This document shows, piece by piece, positions 33,959 to 42,414 of a stretch of DNA of 45,175 nucleotides. Under the pieces are notes generated by a model, which saw only the letters and a program-made list of their open reading frames with translations, was not told the DNA's origin and ran no database searches. A program made the translations under genes and the position numbers. Location of the stretch: assembly GCA_029061255.1 (NCBI GenBank), contig JAIDSL010000172.1, positions 1 to 45,175 on the forward strand. The letters run 5' to 3'. This DNA is from Muribaculaceae bacterium (GTDB lineage Bacteria > Bacteroidota > Bacteroidia > Bacteroidales > Muribaculaceae). Numbering within the stretch: the stretch's first letter is position 1; each line of letters opens with the position of its first letter.

Positions 33959-33986
33959 CAGTCTCCTGACTGGAGACTGGAGTCTT
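33959..33986 (+). terminator. Possible terminator of the carboxyltransferase gene
   Basis: CAGTCTCC-TGACT-GGAGACTG, an 8-base perfect stem, then GAGTCTTTCC. The T-tract is weak, so termination is uncertain. Confidence 0.5.
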
Positions 33987-34042
33987 TCCATAAATTGAGT
34001 TTCGAAAACGTATAATTGTTAGATTCTAAAAGATAACCATAC

Positions 34043-35737
34043 ATGGAATGGTTGATAGAACTCTTATCGCCGGGCAATGATTCCCTCGCCTCAGCGGTAA
34101 TGCTTTATAGCTTCATTATTTTCTCAGGCATATACCTTGGGAAAATCAAAATCTGCGGAGTTTCGCTTGGCGTGACGTTCGTCCTCTTCGTAGGTATCCT
34201 GCTGGGTCACTTCGGCTATATGGTCCACCATGATATCCTTCACTTCCTGCGCGACTTCGGTCTTATCCTCTTCATCTTCTCCATAGGTATGCAGGTAGGT
34301 CCCGGTTTCTTTTCCTCTTTTAAAGAAGGAGGAGTGCGGATGAATATGCTTGCTGTGACCGGCGTGATTCTTAACGCGGTCATTGCAGTGGCCATCTATT
34401 ATATCCAGGGAGGTGCAAGTGGAGACACTTCGCTACCGGAGATGGTAGGCATCATGAGTGGTGCTGTCACCAACACCCCCGGTCTTGGTGCGGCACAACA
34501 GACTGTGCTCCAGATCAACGAAAATGCCAGCACCGTATCGCAAGACATGGCTATGGGGTACGCAGCTGCATATCCTCTTGGCGTTGTCGGAATAATCCTT
34601 TCCCTCATCCTTATCAAAGTCTTCTTCAAGATTGACCTAAAAAAGGAAATTGAGGAAGTAGAAGATGAAACAAAGGATTCACAGTTAGCTCCTCATGTGG
34701 TGACGCTAAAAGTCACCAACGAACTTATGGCGGGTCTCGACATTCGCAAGATCCACGATATCATCAATGCCAACTTCGTGATATCCCGAATGGAGAAACC
34801 CGACGGAACAATAATCATCCCTAAATCAAGCGACACTCTCGAACTCGGCGACCTCGTGCTTCTTGTTTGCTCTGTGCAGGATGAGGAGACATTCCATCGC
34901 TTCATTGGCCCACAGGTAGAGAAAAAATGGGAGATGGTGCAGGGTCCGGTGGTATCCCGCAAGATCGTTGTGACAAAGACCGACTATAATGGCGTAAAGC
35001 TCGGGAGCCTCCGTCTGCGCATGGGCTACAAGCTGAACGTCACCCGTGTTACCCGTGCCGGTGTCGACCTTCTCGCCACTGCCAACCTCCGGCTTCAGAT
35101 GGGCGACCGCCTTACAGTAGTAGGAAAGCCTGAAGATATCCAGCGCCTTGGCGACCGACTTGGCAACTCTATGAAACGTCTCAACGAGCCCAACCTCTTC
35201 ACGATGTTCATTGGAATTTTCCTCGGAATTATCGTCGGAAGCATACCCTTCTTCCTTCCGGGAATGTCAGTGCCGATGAAGCTCGGTCTGGCCGGTGGTC
35301 CGCTCGTAGTCGCTATTCTCATCAGTGCCTTCGGATCGAAAATCCACCTCGTGACCTATACTAACTCATCAGCAAACCTCCTGCTTCGCGAGATTGGAAT
35401 CTGCCTCTTCCTGGCTTCGGTCGGCATAGCCGCAGGTAAGGATTTTGCCGCCACAGTCTTCAACGTAAGAGGTGCCATGTGGGTAGGCTACGGACTAATC
35501 ATCACATTGATTCCTCTCTTGGTGGTAGGAATCATCGCCCGTTGGAAATATAAGATGAACTATCTCGCCATCATCGGTATGCTGAGCGGCAACTATACTG
35601 ATCCTCCAGCACTTGCATATGCCAACAAAGTGGCAAACAATGATGCTCCTGCGGTAGCCTACTCTACTGTTTACCCTCTGACGATGTTCATGCGAGTAAT
35701 AGTAGCCCAGCTTCTCATCCTCTTCCTCGCTTCCTGA
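34043..35737 (+). CDS. YidE/YbjL-type (AspT family) transporter with TrkA_C domains
   Basis: 564-residue inner-membrane transporter. Two repeat halves of about five membrane helices (about 10-190 and 390-560) carry the duplicated family motif: GIMSGAVTNTPGLGAAQQT in the first half and GMLSGNYTDPPALAYANKV in the second. Two TrkA_C-like regulatory domains lie between them (about 215-290 and 305-380; KIHDIINANFVISRMEKPDG and LGSLRLRMGYKLNVTRVTRA). AspT itself exchanges aspartate and alanine, but the substrate of this group is unknown. It is a single gene. Confidence 0.92.
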   Translation: MEWLIELLSPGNDSLASAVMLYSFIIFSGIYLGKIKICGVSLGVTFVLFVGILLGHFGYMVHHDILHFLRDFGLILFIFSIGMQVGPGFFSSFKEGGVRMNMLAVTGVILNAVIAVAIYYIQGGASGDTSLPEMVGIMSGAVTNTPGLGAAQQTVLQINENASTVSQDMAMGYAAAYPLGVVGIILSLILIKVFFKIDLKKEIEEVEDETKDSQLAPHVVTLKVTNELMAGLDIRKIHDIINANFVISRMEKPDGTIIIPKSSDTLELGDLVLLVCSVQDEETFHRFIGPQVEKKWEMVQGPVVSRKIVVTKTDYNGVKLGSLRLRMGYKLNVTRVTRAGVDLLATANLRLQMGDRLTVVGKPEDIQRLGDRLGNSMKRLNEPNLFTMFIGIFLGIIVGSIPFFLPGMSVPMKLGLAGGPLVVAILISAFGSKIHLVTYTNSSANLLLREIGICLFLASVGIAAGKDFAATVFNVRGAMWVGYGLIITLIPLLVVGIIARWKYKMNYLAIIGMLSGNYTDPPALAYANKVANNDAPAVAYSTVYPLTMFMRVIVAQLLILFLAS

Positions 35738-35748
35738 CGAGCCAGCGC

Positions 35749-35776
35749 AAAACGTATAACTTAAAACGTAAAACGT
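35749..35776. repeat. 7-base tandem array after the transporter gene
   Basis: AAAACGT, ATAACTT, AAAACGT, AAAACGT in seven-base register, directly before the rpmE promoter. Confidence 0.75.
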
Positions 35777-35784
35777 AAAAAAAT

Positions 35785-35815
35785 TTTGTCAGGTCGGAAA
35801 AATTTTGTAATTTTG
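35785..35815 (+). promoter_or_regulatory. Promoter of rpmE
   Basis: TTTG, 19 bases, TAATTTTG, full consensus. The leader to the ATG at 35885 is about 65 bases and could carry an autoregulatory site, but no clear L31 leader structure was identified. Confidence 0.8.
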
Positions 35816-35884
35816 CACCGCCAATTCGACGGGATCGCGACCTGTCGAGAAAAAAGAACAAATAATTAACTGCAGAAAATTAAA

Positions 35885-36139
35885 ATGAAAAAAGACATCC
35901 ATCCTTCCAACTACCGCGAAGTGGCTTTCAAAGACATGTCTAACGAAGAAGTCTTTATCACTCGCTCCACTGTCGCTTCACGTGAGACCATCGAGATCGA
36001 CGGCAAGACCTATCCTCTCGTTAAGCTTGAAATCACAAGCTCCTCTCACCCCTTCTTCACCGGTAAGCAGAAACTCGTCGACACCGCAGGGCGCGTCGAT
36101 AAGTTCCGCAGCCGCTATGGCAACCGCACCAAGAAGTAA
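35885..36139 (+). CDS. rpmE2: 50S ribosomal protein L31, type B
   Basis: 84 residues with the L31 landmarks [52 protein letters not shown] and RYGNRTKK. It lacks the zinc-binding cysteine motif of type A L31, so it is the cysteine-free type B form. It binds at the central protuberance of the large subunit. A hairpin terminator follows at 36168-36201. A larger open frame covering the same bases in another reading frame is not real. Confidence 0.95.
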   Translation: MKKDIHPSNYREVAFKDMSNEEVFITRSTVASRETIEIDGKTYPLVKLEITSSSHPFFTGKQKLVDTAGRVDKFRSRYGNRTKK

Positions 36140-36167
36140 TCAGCGGAAGGAATCATCAGTATTCAAT

Positions 36168-36207
36168 GTAAAGCCGCACCATGACGATGGTGTGGCTTTA
36201 CTGTTAA
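36168..36207 (+). terminator. Terminator hairpin of rpmE2
   Basis: GTAAAGCCGCACCAT / ATGGTGTGGCTTTAC, 15 pairs with one G-U, loop GACG. The following bases (TGTTAATG) are a weak T-tract. Confidence 0.7.
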
Positions 36208-36224
36208 TGAATGATCAAAAGTCG

Positions 36225-36250
36225 GTAGGGATGCACGGCTCGTGCGTCCG
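36225..36250. repeat. REP-like hairpin, copy 4
   Basis: As the copies at 2010, 4950 and 7708, with one C-to-T change in the 5' arm. It lies between rpmE2 and tilS. Confidence 0.8.
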
Positions 36251-36266
36251 TCAGCACAACGATTCT

Positions 36267-37604
36267 ATGATGAATGATAAAAAAGCCATAAAAAGAGTCG
36301 AAGGTCAAGTGGCAGAAGCGCTTGAGACATCGGGCATCAAAAGCATCCTCGTGGCGGTCAGCGGAGGAGCCGACAGCGTCGCGCTTCTATGTGCTTGCTC
36401 CCGGCTTGCCCCTCGCCTCGCCCTTCGGGTGGAAGCGGCAAACTGCAACTTTCACCTACGCGGTGCAGAGAGCGACCGCGACTCATCCTTCACCGCTGAT
36501 CTTTGCCTAAGGCTTGGCATCAGGCTCCATAAGCTTGATTATGATGTCGATGCATATTTGAGTGAGCACCCGGGCATCAGCACTGAGATGGCATGCCGGG
36601 AACTCCGTTATGCTGATTTCTTTCGGATTGCGCAAGAAAGGGATCTTGAAAGAATAGCTGTGGCTCACAATTCTGATGATGACATTGAGACAATGCTTCT
36701 CAATATGCTTAGGGGCAGCGGCTGCAGAGGTCTTAGGGGAATGGAGCCAGACAACGGCAAAGTAATCAGGCCTTTGTTGGGAATCTCACGCCATGAAATC
36801 GAGGATTATTTGAAGGCAATAGGCCAGCACTTCATCACCGACTCAAGCAACCTGACAAGCGACTACCGACGCAATTTCATCCGGCGTGAAGTGCTTCCGA
36901 TGCTCGAAACCCGATGGTCCGGTGCCCGCAAGTCTCTTGCCCGAACGCTGAGCATAATGAAAGAAGAGGCAGAGATTATAGAGGATTATTATCGCCGACA
37001 GCTTTCAGTGCTCACTCCAGACCCCACTACCCTCCTCGTCTATACAGAAGGAGTATCAAAAGGCACCATATTAAGGTTTATCGAACCATTCGGTGGAAAT
37101 CCTTCCATTGCCGACGATATCTTTGAAAGCCTTGACAAGGAATTTTGCGAACGAAGATGGATGCTCTCAGATGGCTATGAAGCACTACTTGAACGCGACA
37201 GACTCATCATCATTGATTCGCGGATCTCAGGAAGAGAGCCTGCCATAAGCTGGGAAAAGATAAAAATGAGTCCTGAGGTTATGGAAAAAATAAAGAATAA
37301 TCGTAGCCATAATGTCATCTATCTCCCGAACGACGAATCTTCATATGAATTGCGTCGACCTCAAACCGGCGACCGAATGGCTCCACTCGGCATGAAGGGG
37401 ACTCGCCTCGTAAGCGACATCATCAGCGATGCTCGCCTTGACCGCCGACAGAAGCAAGACATCCGGGTGCTCGTAAGGAAAACCGATAAGAAGATCATTT
37501 GGGTGCCGACCCTTAAACGCAGCCGACACGATCTTGTCCTCCCCGAAGCTGATTTTATATACAAAGCAGAAATCAACCCTCACCCCTTAACCCTCAACTC
37601 TTAA
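36267..37604 (+). CDS. tilS: tRNA(Ile)-lysidine synthase
   Basis: Joins lysine to C34 of the tRNA-Ile CAU anticodon so that it decodes AUA. The 445-residue protein has the PP-loop ATP site AVSGGADS (Ser32-Ser37), CNFHLRGAESDRDS, YADFFRI and AVAHNSDDDIETMLLNMLRG, and a C-terminal TilS_C domain (RRPQTGDRMAPLGMKGTR, then LVSDIISDARLDRRQKQDI). The start is taken at ATG 36267 (MMNDKKA), because the upstream open frame runs through the L31 gene and a repeat. The last residues (INPHPLTLNS) come from a 7-base repeat array that continues to clpS. It is the first gene of tilS-clpS-clpA-aat. Confidence 0.95.
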   Translation: MMNDKKAIKRVEGQVAEALETSGIKSILVAVSGGADSVALLCACSRLAPRLALRVEAANCNFHLRGAESDRDSSFTADLCLRLGIRLHKLDYDVDAYLSEHPGISTEMACRELRYADFFRIAQERDLERIAVAHNSDDDIETMLLNMLRGSGCRGLRGMEPDNGKVIRPLLGISRHEIEDYLKAIGQHFITDSSNLTSDYRRNFIRREVLPMLETRWSGARKSLARTLSIMKEEAEIIEDYYRRQLSVLTPDPTTLLVYTEGVSKGTILRFIEPFGGNPSIADDIFESLDKEFCERRWMLSDGYEALLERDRLIIIDSRISGREPAISWEKIKMSPEVMEKIKNNRSHNVIYLPNDESSYELRRPQTGDRMAPLGMKGTRLVSDIISDARLDRRQKQDIRVLVRKTDKKIIWVPTLKRSRHDLVLPEADFIYKAEINPHPLTLNS

Positions 37605-37605
37605 C
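37578..37605. repeat. 7-base tandem array across the tilS stop codon
   Basis: CCTCACC, CCTTAAC, CCTCAAC, TCTTAAC. It encodes the TilS tail, contains its stop, and ends six bases before the clpS ATG. The unit is similar to that of the array before mutL. Confidence 0.8.
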
Positions 37606-37611
37606 AAAGAT

Positions 37612-37926
37612 ATGGCAGAAGAGAAACGACAAGGCAGCACGCTGACCAGGGATCGTTATAAACGCCCCTCAAAATATGCAGTAATCTTTCATAATGATGA
37701 CTTCACTACGACTGACTTCGTAGTGAAGGTACTCCGTCAAGTCTTCTTCCTTCCCATGGAAGAAGCAGTCGAACTTATGATGAAGGTACACAATTCAGGA
37801 AGTGCAGCCGTAGGCACTTATCCCTTGGATATTGCACAGTCAAAAGCCCAGACCACGATGCGTATGGCACGCGCCGAGGATTTCCCACTTAAAGTCACTA
37901 TAGAAGAAGAAACATTACCATTCTAA
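37612..37926 (+). CDS. clpS: ATP-dependent Clp protease adaptor ClpS
   Basis: 104 residues: KYAVIFHNDDFTTTDFVVKV is the N-degron binding loop (His-Asn-Asp-Asp typical of ClpS), then VFFLPMEEAVELMMKVHNSG and the helix that contacts the ClpA N-domain. It delivers proteins with destabilising N-termini (Leu, Phe, Trp, Tyr) to ClpAP. It starts seven bases after tilS and its stop overlaps the clpA start (TAATG), so the three are co-transcribed. Confidence 0.96.
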   Translation: MAEEKRQGSTLTRDRYKRPSKYAVIFHNDDFTTTDFVVKVLRQVFFLPMEEAVELMMKVHNSGSAAVGTYPLDIAQSKAQTTMRMARAEDFPLKVTIEEETLPF

Positions 37927-40304
37927 TGGAATATAGCCATAATTTCTCAATATGCATCACGGCAGCCTGCGAGACTGCCTACAGTATGCGCCATCAGTTC
38001 CTCACCCCTGAGCATTTTCTGCTCGCAATAATGCAATTCCCTGCTTGGAAGAAATGCTGTGTTCATCTGCCGGATGCTAACCGCATATGGCTGGAATGTG
38101 AGATTAACGGTTATGTCAACGGGCTCGAGCAGACACCAGAAGATATCTGGGAAGAAATCAAGCAAGAGCAGGAACATCCCGGCATCCCTGTCTCAGAAAT
38201 GATGCAGGAACTTTTCAACCGCATTGAGCAGCACTGTGTGGGAGCAGGAAGGGAGAAAGCAGACATCAATCATGCCCTCCATGCCCTGTTCCATCTTGAG
38301 GGTTCCACTGCCTGCTATGCGCTCAACTCAATTATCACCGACATTGGAGGCTTCATAGGAGCTTTCACGCACGAGAACATGTTCTCCGGCAATGATGAAG
38401 GCCTGACCGTAGAAGCGCTAACCGAAATGATGAATAAGTGCCTCGACGACGACAGGCATCTTCTTGACGGCAATTCATTCGAGCCATACAATCCCGATGG
38501 CGATTTCGACACGCGTGGATGGATCAACGATGGGTATGACTCTTCCCGCGACTGGCACGAGGAAGTGGTCTGCCTCAACGATATAGTCGACCAGCACAAC
38601 CCACTCATCGGGCGCGAGAAGGAACTCGAGCGCACCATACAGGTGCTCTGCCGCAAGGAAAAGAACAATCCGCTTCACATCGGGGAACCGGGTGTTGGAA
38701 AGACAGCAATCGTCTACGGACTTACCCGAATGATCAACGAAGGAAAAGTCCCAAAACGTCTGCAAGGAGCAAAGATCTACCGGATGGAGATGGGTGGATT
38801 AGTGGCAGGCACCCGCTACCGTGGCGACTTTGAGGAGAAACTGAAGAAAATCCTTGACGGGGCTGCAAAAGAGAAAAACGCTATCCTTTACATCGACGAG
38901 ATCCACACCATGATGGGTGCCGGAGCATCGAGCGAGAGCACACTCGATGCCTCCAACATCCTGAAGCGCTATCTCGAAGAGAGTGATGTTCGCTTCATCG
39001 GAGCCACTACATTTGAAGACCATAAGCGCTCTATGGGACGAAACCGTGCCGTGAGCCGTCGGTTCCAGGAGATTGAGATATGCGAACCGAGTGTAGAAGA
39101 GACAGCCGAAATTCTCACCCAGCTCCAACCCGGCTATGAGGAGTTTCATGGAGTCAAGTATGCTCCCGGTGTCATGGAGTTTGCTGCCCGTATGACGGCA
39201 CGCCACGTCCACGGACGTTTCCTTCCTGACAAGGCTCTCGACCTTATAGATGAGGCAGGCGCTTGGAGGGAACTGCATCCTGACGAAGCCGGCAGCCATA
39301 TTGTCGACGAAGCTCTGGTGGCTGAGGTGCTCTCGAAGATAGCACGTGTGGATGCCCTTGCCATGACAAAGGAGAAGACGGAGAATACACGGTCGCTCAC
39401 AGAGAGAATCCTCAAGAGTGTCTACGGACAGGACTCTGCGGTGACAGATGTCGCAGAATCGGTGCTGATGGCTCGCGCCGGACTCACTGACGAACACCGA
39501 CCTATGGGCAGTTTCCTCTTCGTCGGGCCTACCGGTGTGGGCAAGACAGAACTCGCCAAGGTACTCGCCCGCGAGATGGGCATAGGGCTTGTGCGCTTTG
39601 ACATGAGTGAATATACTGAGAAACATGCCGTAGCAAAACTAATTGGCTCCCCGGCGGGTTACGTAGGGTACGAAGACGGTGGACTCCTCACCGATGCCAT
39701 AATCAAGCAGCCAAACTGTGTGCTTCTTCTCGACGAGATAGAAAAAGCACATGCCGATATCTATGACATCCTGCTTCAAGTGATGGACAACGGACGGCTT
39801 ACCGACAATCGTGGCCGTGAGGCAGACTTCTCGCACGTGATACTGATAATGACATCAAATGCAGGGGCACGTTTTGCATCCAGGGCCAGTGTAGGCTTCG
39901 GCAGCAATGTGTCTGCCGGGCAAGCCATGCTGAAGGAGGTGAAGAAGACTTTCAAGCCGGAATTTATCAATAGGCTTACGGCCATCGAAGTCTTCAATGA
40001 TATGGACGACCATATGGCTGATATGATCCTCAACAAGGCTCTCCGCTCACTTCTCGAAAAACTTAAGGCTAAGGGAGTGGAACTTGAGATAACCGATGGA
40101 GCCAGAAAGGCTCTGCTTAAGGAGGGCATGACGCGAGAATATGGTGCGCGTGAACTTCATCGCGTAATAGAAAGAAAACTCACAAAGCCCCTGAGCCGCG
40201 AAATCCTCTTTGGATCTCTCACCGGAGGAGGCACCGCCTTAGCCGATGTGGACGAACTTGACGAGGTCTGGATCATCCCCGTTCACAAAACTAAAAACGC
40301 TTAG
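37926..40304 (+). CDS. clpA: ATP-dependent Clp protease ATP-binding subunit ClpA
   Basis: Hexameric unfoldase that feeds ClpP. The 792-residue protein has an N-domain (about 1-150, double Clp_N) that binds ClpS. The first AAA module has GEPGVGKT (253-260) and ILYIDEIHTMMGAG, the second GPTGVGKTELA and VLLLDEIEKAHAD. A short VGFG loop (after SNAGARFASRAS) lies in the place of the ClpP-binding IGL/IGF tripeptide. The missing long middle domain (as in ClpB) confirms ClpA. Adaptor, unfoldase and the Aat transferase are together, but clpP is not in the window. Confidence 0.96.
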   Translation: MEYSHNFSICITAACETAYSMRHQFLTPEHFLLAIMQFPAWKKCCVHLPDANRIWLECEINGYVNGLEQTPEDIWEEIKQEQEHPGIPVSEMMQELFNRIEQHCVGAGREKADINHALHALFHLEGSTACYALNSIITDIGGFIGAFTHENMFSGNDEGLTVEALTEMMNKCLDDDRHLLDGNSFEPYNPDGDFDTRGWINDGYDSSRDWHEEVVCLNDIVDQHNPLIGREKELERTIQVLCRKEKNNPLHIGEPGVGKTAIVYGLTRMINEGKVPKRLQGAKIYRMEMGGLVAGTRYRGDFEEKLKKILDGAAKEKNAILYIDEIHTMMGAGASSESTLDASNILKRYLEESDVRFIGATTFEDHKRSMGRNRAVSRRFQEIEICEPSVEETAEILTQLQPGYEEFHGVKYAPGVMEFAARMTARHVHGRFLPDKALDLIDEAGAWRELHPDEAGSHIVDEALVAEVLSKIARVDALAMTKEKTENTRSLTERILKSVYGQDSAVTDVAESVLMARAGLTDEHRPMGSFLFVGPTGVGKTELAKVLAREMGIGLVRFDMSEYTEKHAVAKLIGSPAGYVGYEDGGLLTDAIIKQPNCVLLLDEIEKAHADIYDILLQVMDNGRLTDNRGREADFSHVILIMTSNAGARFASRASVGFGSNVSAGQAMLKEVKKTFKPEFINRLTAIEVFNDMDDHMADMILNKALRSLLEKLKAKGVELEITDGARKALLKEGMTREYGARELHRVIERKLTKPLSREILFGSLTGGGTALADVDELDEVWIIPVHKTKNA

Positions 40305-40319
40305 CGCACTACGAAAAAG

Positions 40320-41189
40320 ATGAAATCACTTGATGAGTATCTGCCACTTTGTTGCGCTTACTATACAGAAACGGAAGACCGCATACTGGCTTTCTATGAT
40401 ATAGATAATGAGCCTATATGCGGAGTATTATGGTTTCCCGATCCTCGCTATAGGGCTTGTCTGCTCATGCGGGAGGCATTCGATTTAAGTGAGCTGGAGG
40501 TTGAAATGCCCACCGACGACATAGCCGATAGCCTTGAAGGGCCTCTGTGCTCAGGAGGGGACCTTGATCCCCGACGCCTGCTGCTCGCCTATTCATTTGG
40601 CATTTTCCCATGGTTTGACTTTACTGAACCCACTCCCTCCTGGTGGGCACCCCTATCACGATTCGTGCTTTTCCCCGACGAAATCCACATTTCACATTCG
40701 ATGCGAACCTTGCTCAACAAGAAGAGATATCGCGTCACTTTCAATGAGGCTTTTCCTGAAGTGATTGAGGCATGCCGCACTGTCAACGGTCGCTTTGAAG
40801 ATAAGAATGGGGCTTGGCTCGGAGAAGACATTGTAAAAGCATATACCGAACTCTGGCGGCAAGGTTATGTGAAATCAGTGGAAGTGTGGGATATAGAGTC
40901 AGGCAAACTGACAGGAGGGCTTTACGGGGTTTGGCTCAACGGATGCTTCATGGGCGAGAGCATGTTTTCCTACATCCCTTCCGGCAGCAAGATTGCTTTG
41001 ATTGGGCTTTGCGCTTGGATGAAAGAAAATGGAGGAAAAGTCATCGACCTTCAGATTGAGACCGAGCATCTGAAAAGCATGGGAGGACGCCACATAGGCT
41101 ATATGGATTATCTCGCGATGCTCAATCCGGAGGCTGACGCCACTGAACTCCTTGACATAAGCTATCGCAACAAAAACGTTGAACCTTAG
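40320..41189 (+). CDS. aat: Leucyl/phenylalanyl-tRNA--protein transferase
   Basis: Adds Leu or Phe from tRNA to the N-terminus of proteins starting with Arg or Lys, making ClpS substrates. The 289-residue protein has an N-terminal extension of about 75 residues beyond the usual core, which begins at CSGGDLDPRRLLLAYSFGIF and contains PSWWAPLSRFVL, SVEVWDIESGKLTGGLYGVW, CFMGESMFS and HLKSMGGRHIGY. Family proteins are about 230 residues. The start has GAAAAAGA just upstream and is 16 bases after clpA, so aat is the last gene of the N-degron operon. Confidence 0.95.
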   Translation: MKSLDEYLPLCCAYYTETEDRILAFYDIDNEPICGVLWFPDPRYRACLLMREAFDLSELEVEMPTDDIADSLEGPLCSGGDLDPRRLLLAYSFGIFPWFDFTEPTPSWWAPLSRFVLFPDEIHISHSMRTLLNKKRYRVTFNEAFPEVIEACRTVNGRFEDKNGAWLGEDIVKAYTELWRQGYVKSVEVWDIESGKLTGGLYGVWLNGCFMGESMFSYIPSGSKIALIGLCAWMKENGGKVIDLQIETEHLKSMGGRHIGYMDYLAMLNPEADATELLDISYRNKNVEP

Positions 41190-41204
41190 GGGCAATAACA
41201 GTGT

Positions 41205-41367
41205 TTTATAGTTGAATCATAAAGTATTTCTGCATTTCAAGTATGAAAAGTCATTTCTGCAAGTGACTGAGTATGTAGTTAGCGCACTCCGTGCGCGTCA
41301 GCGCGCGTCCTCCCCCTTACTTTTCCCGATAAGGCAAAATGCACATTTACTTTATGTCTGACCTATA
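41205..41367. repeat. 163-base dispersed repeat, copy B
   Basis: Same length and order as 9854-10016, including TAGTTAGCGCACTCCGTGCG and the GCGCG block, with scattered changes. It lies between aat and the SDR gene. Confidence 0.8.
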
Positions 41368-41400
41368 AAGATAAGTATAAACATCTTCAATACATAGATT

Positions 41401-42210
41401 ATGAAAAGAGTAATTATAATGGGAGCCTCTTCAGGCATCGGACTTGCAGTGGCCGAGGCGCTTGCCTCACGCGGGGTCAAGACCGGATTGGCAGCCCGAC
41501 ATACGAAGGAACTTCACGCCCTTAAAGAGAAATATCCCGACAGCGTGGAATATGAATCAATTGATGTGACTCATAACGATGCCCCTAAGAAACTTGAGGA
41601 GCTCATCGACAAGCTCGGGGGCATGGACATCTATTTCCATGTGGCAGGCATCGGATATTCCAACCCTTCACTCGACCCTCACCGCGAGGCAGAGATGATC
41701 GCCACAAATGCCGGAGGCTTTGCGCGTATGGTAAGCGCGGCATATGGTTATTATCGCGACAACGACCGCAAAGGGCAGATTGTAGCTCTTACAAGTGTTG
41801 CAGGCACCAATGGCATTGGCGATATGGCAGCCTATTCCGCATCAAAGAAATGTGCACAGACCTATTTGGTTGCCCTTGAGCAGCTTGCACGAAAGGAAAA
41901 GGTCGACATTACATTCACCGACATCCGTCCCGGATGGATTAGGACCACTCTGCTCGATGCCGACAAGTCTTATCCTATGGAGATGACTCTCGACTACGTA
42001 GTTCCGCAGATCATCCGCGCCATCGTAAAGCATCCGCGCGTAGCTTATATCGATGCCCGTTGGGGAGCCCTATGCGCAGCTTGGAAAGCCATCCCCGACG
42101 CTGTATGGGCAAAGATGAATGTTTCCCCTGCCAAGAAGATCTCCTTAGGCAACGAAGACTCCGCAATAGTAGAAGTATCTGTAGAAGCTGAAAAACCGGA
42201 AGAGCCGTAG
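41401..42210 (+). CDS. SDR-family oxidoreductase
   Basis: 269-residue short-chain dehydrogenase/reductase. The Rossmann cofactor motif MGASSGIG (8-14) is followed by ARH (NADP-type preference likely from the basic residue), HVAGIG in place of NNAG, Ser132 in TSVAG and the catalytic YSASK (Tyr145, Lys149), then RPGWIRTTLLD. The C-terminal 50 residues (KAIPDAVWAKMNVSPAKK) are a basic/hydrophobic extension that could touch the membrane. Substrate unknown. No cofactor-linked neighbour gives a clue. It has its own unit after the repeat. Confidence 0.9.
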   Translation: MKRVIIMGASSGIGLAVAEALASRGVKTGLAARHTKELHALKEKYPDSVEYESIDVTHNDAPKKLEELIDKLGGMDIYFHVAGIGYSNPSLDPHREAEMIATNAGGFARMVSAAYGYYRDNDRKGQIVALTSVAGTNGIGDMAAYSASKKCAQTYLVALEQLARKEKVDITFTDIRPGWIRTTLLDADKSYPMEMTLDYVVPQIIRAIVKHPRVAYIDARWGALCAAWKAIPDAVWAKMNVSPAKKISLGNEDSAIVEVSVEAEKPEEP

Positions 42211-42265
42211 CTTTCTCTGCGTGCTCCGGACGATGCGAAGCAGTCCGTAATCATTGCGAGCTTCC

Positions 42266-42351
42266 CAAAACCGAGTCGCGAAGCTCCCAAAGCATTGAAA
42301 CTCTGTCCCTTTGCGCCTTTGCGTGATTATAAAAGGACATGCGAAAGTTAA
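42266..42351. repeat. About 85-base dispersed repeat, copy B
   Basis: Matches 27660-27744 in order and spacing. The copy is followed directly by the 7-base array before the pectinesterase. Confidence 0.8.
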
Positions 42352-42361
42352 GCTGATAACT

Positions 42362-42403
42362 GAAAACGGAAAACGGAAAACGGAAAACGGAAAACCAAAA
42401 ACC
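42362..42403. repeat. 7-base tandem array before the pectinesterase gene
   Basis: GAAAACG four times, then GAAAACC and AAAAACC, in exact seven-base register, ending 11 bases before the ATG. It occupies the leader where a ribosome site would be. Confidence 0.88.
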
Positions 42404-42414
42404 CAAATGACATC

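Noticed and set aside
35982..36266. Upstream extension of the tilS reading frame
   Set aside because: It lies over the L31 gene in another frame and through a terminator and repeat; the PP-loop domain begins just after ATG 36267.
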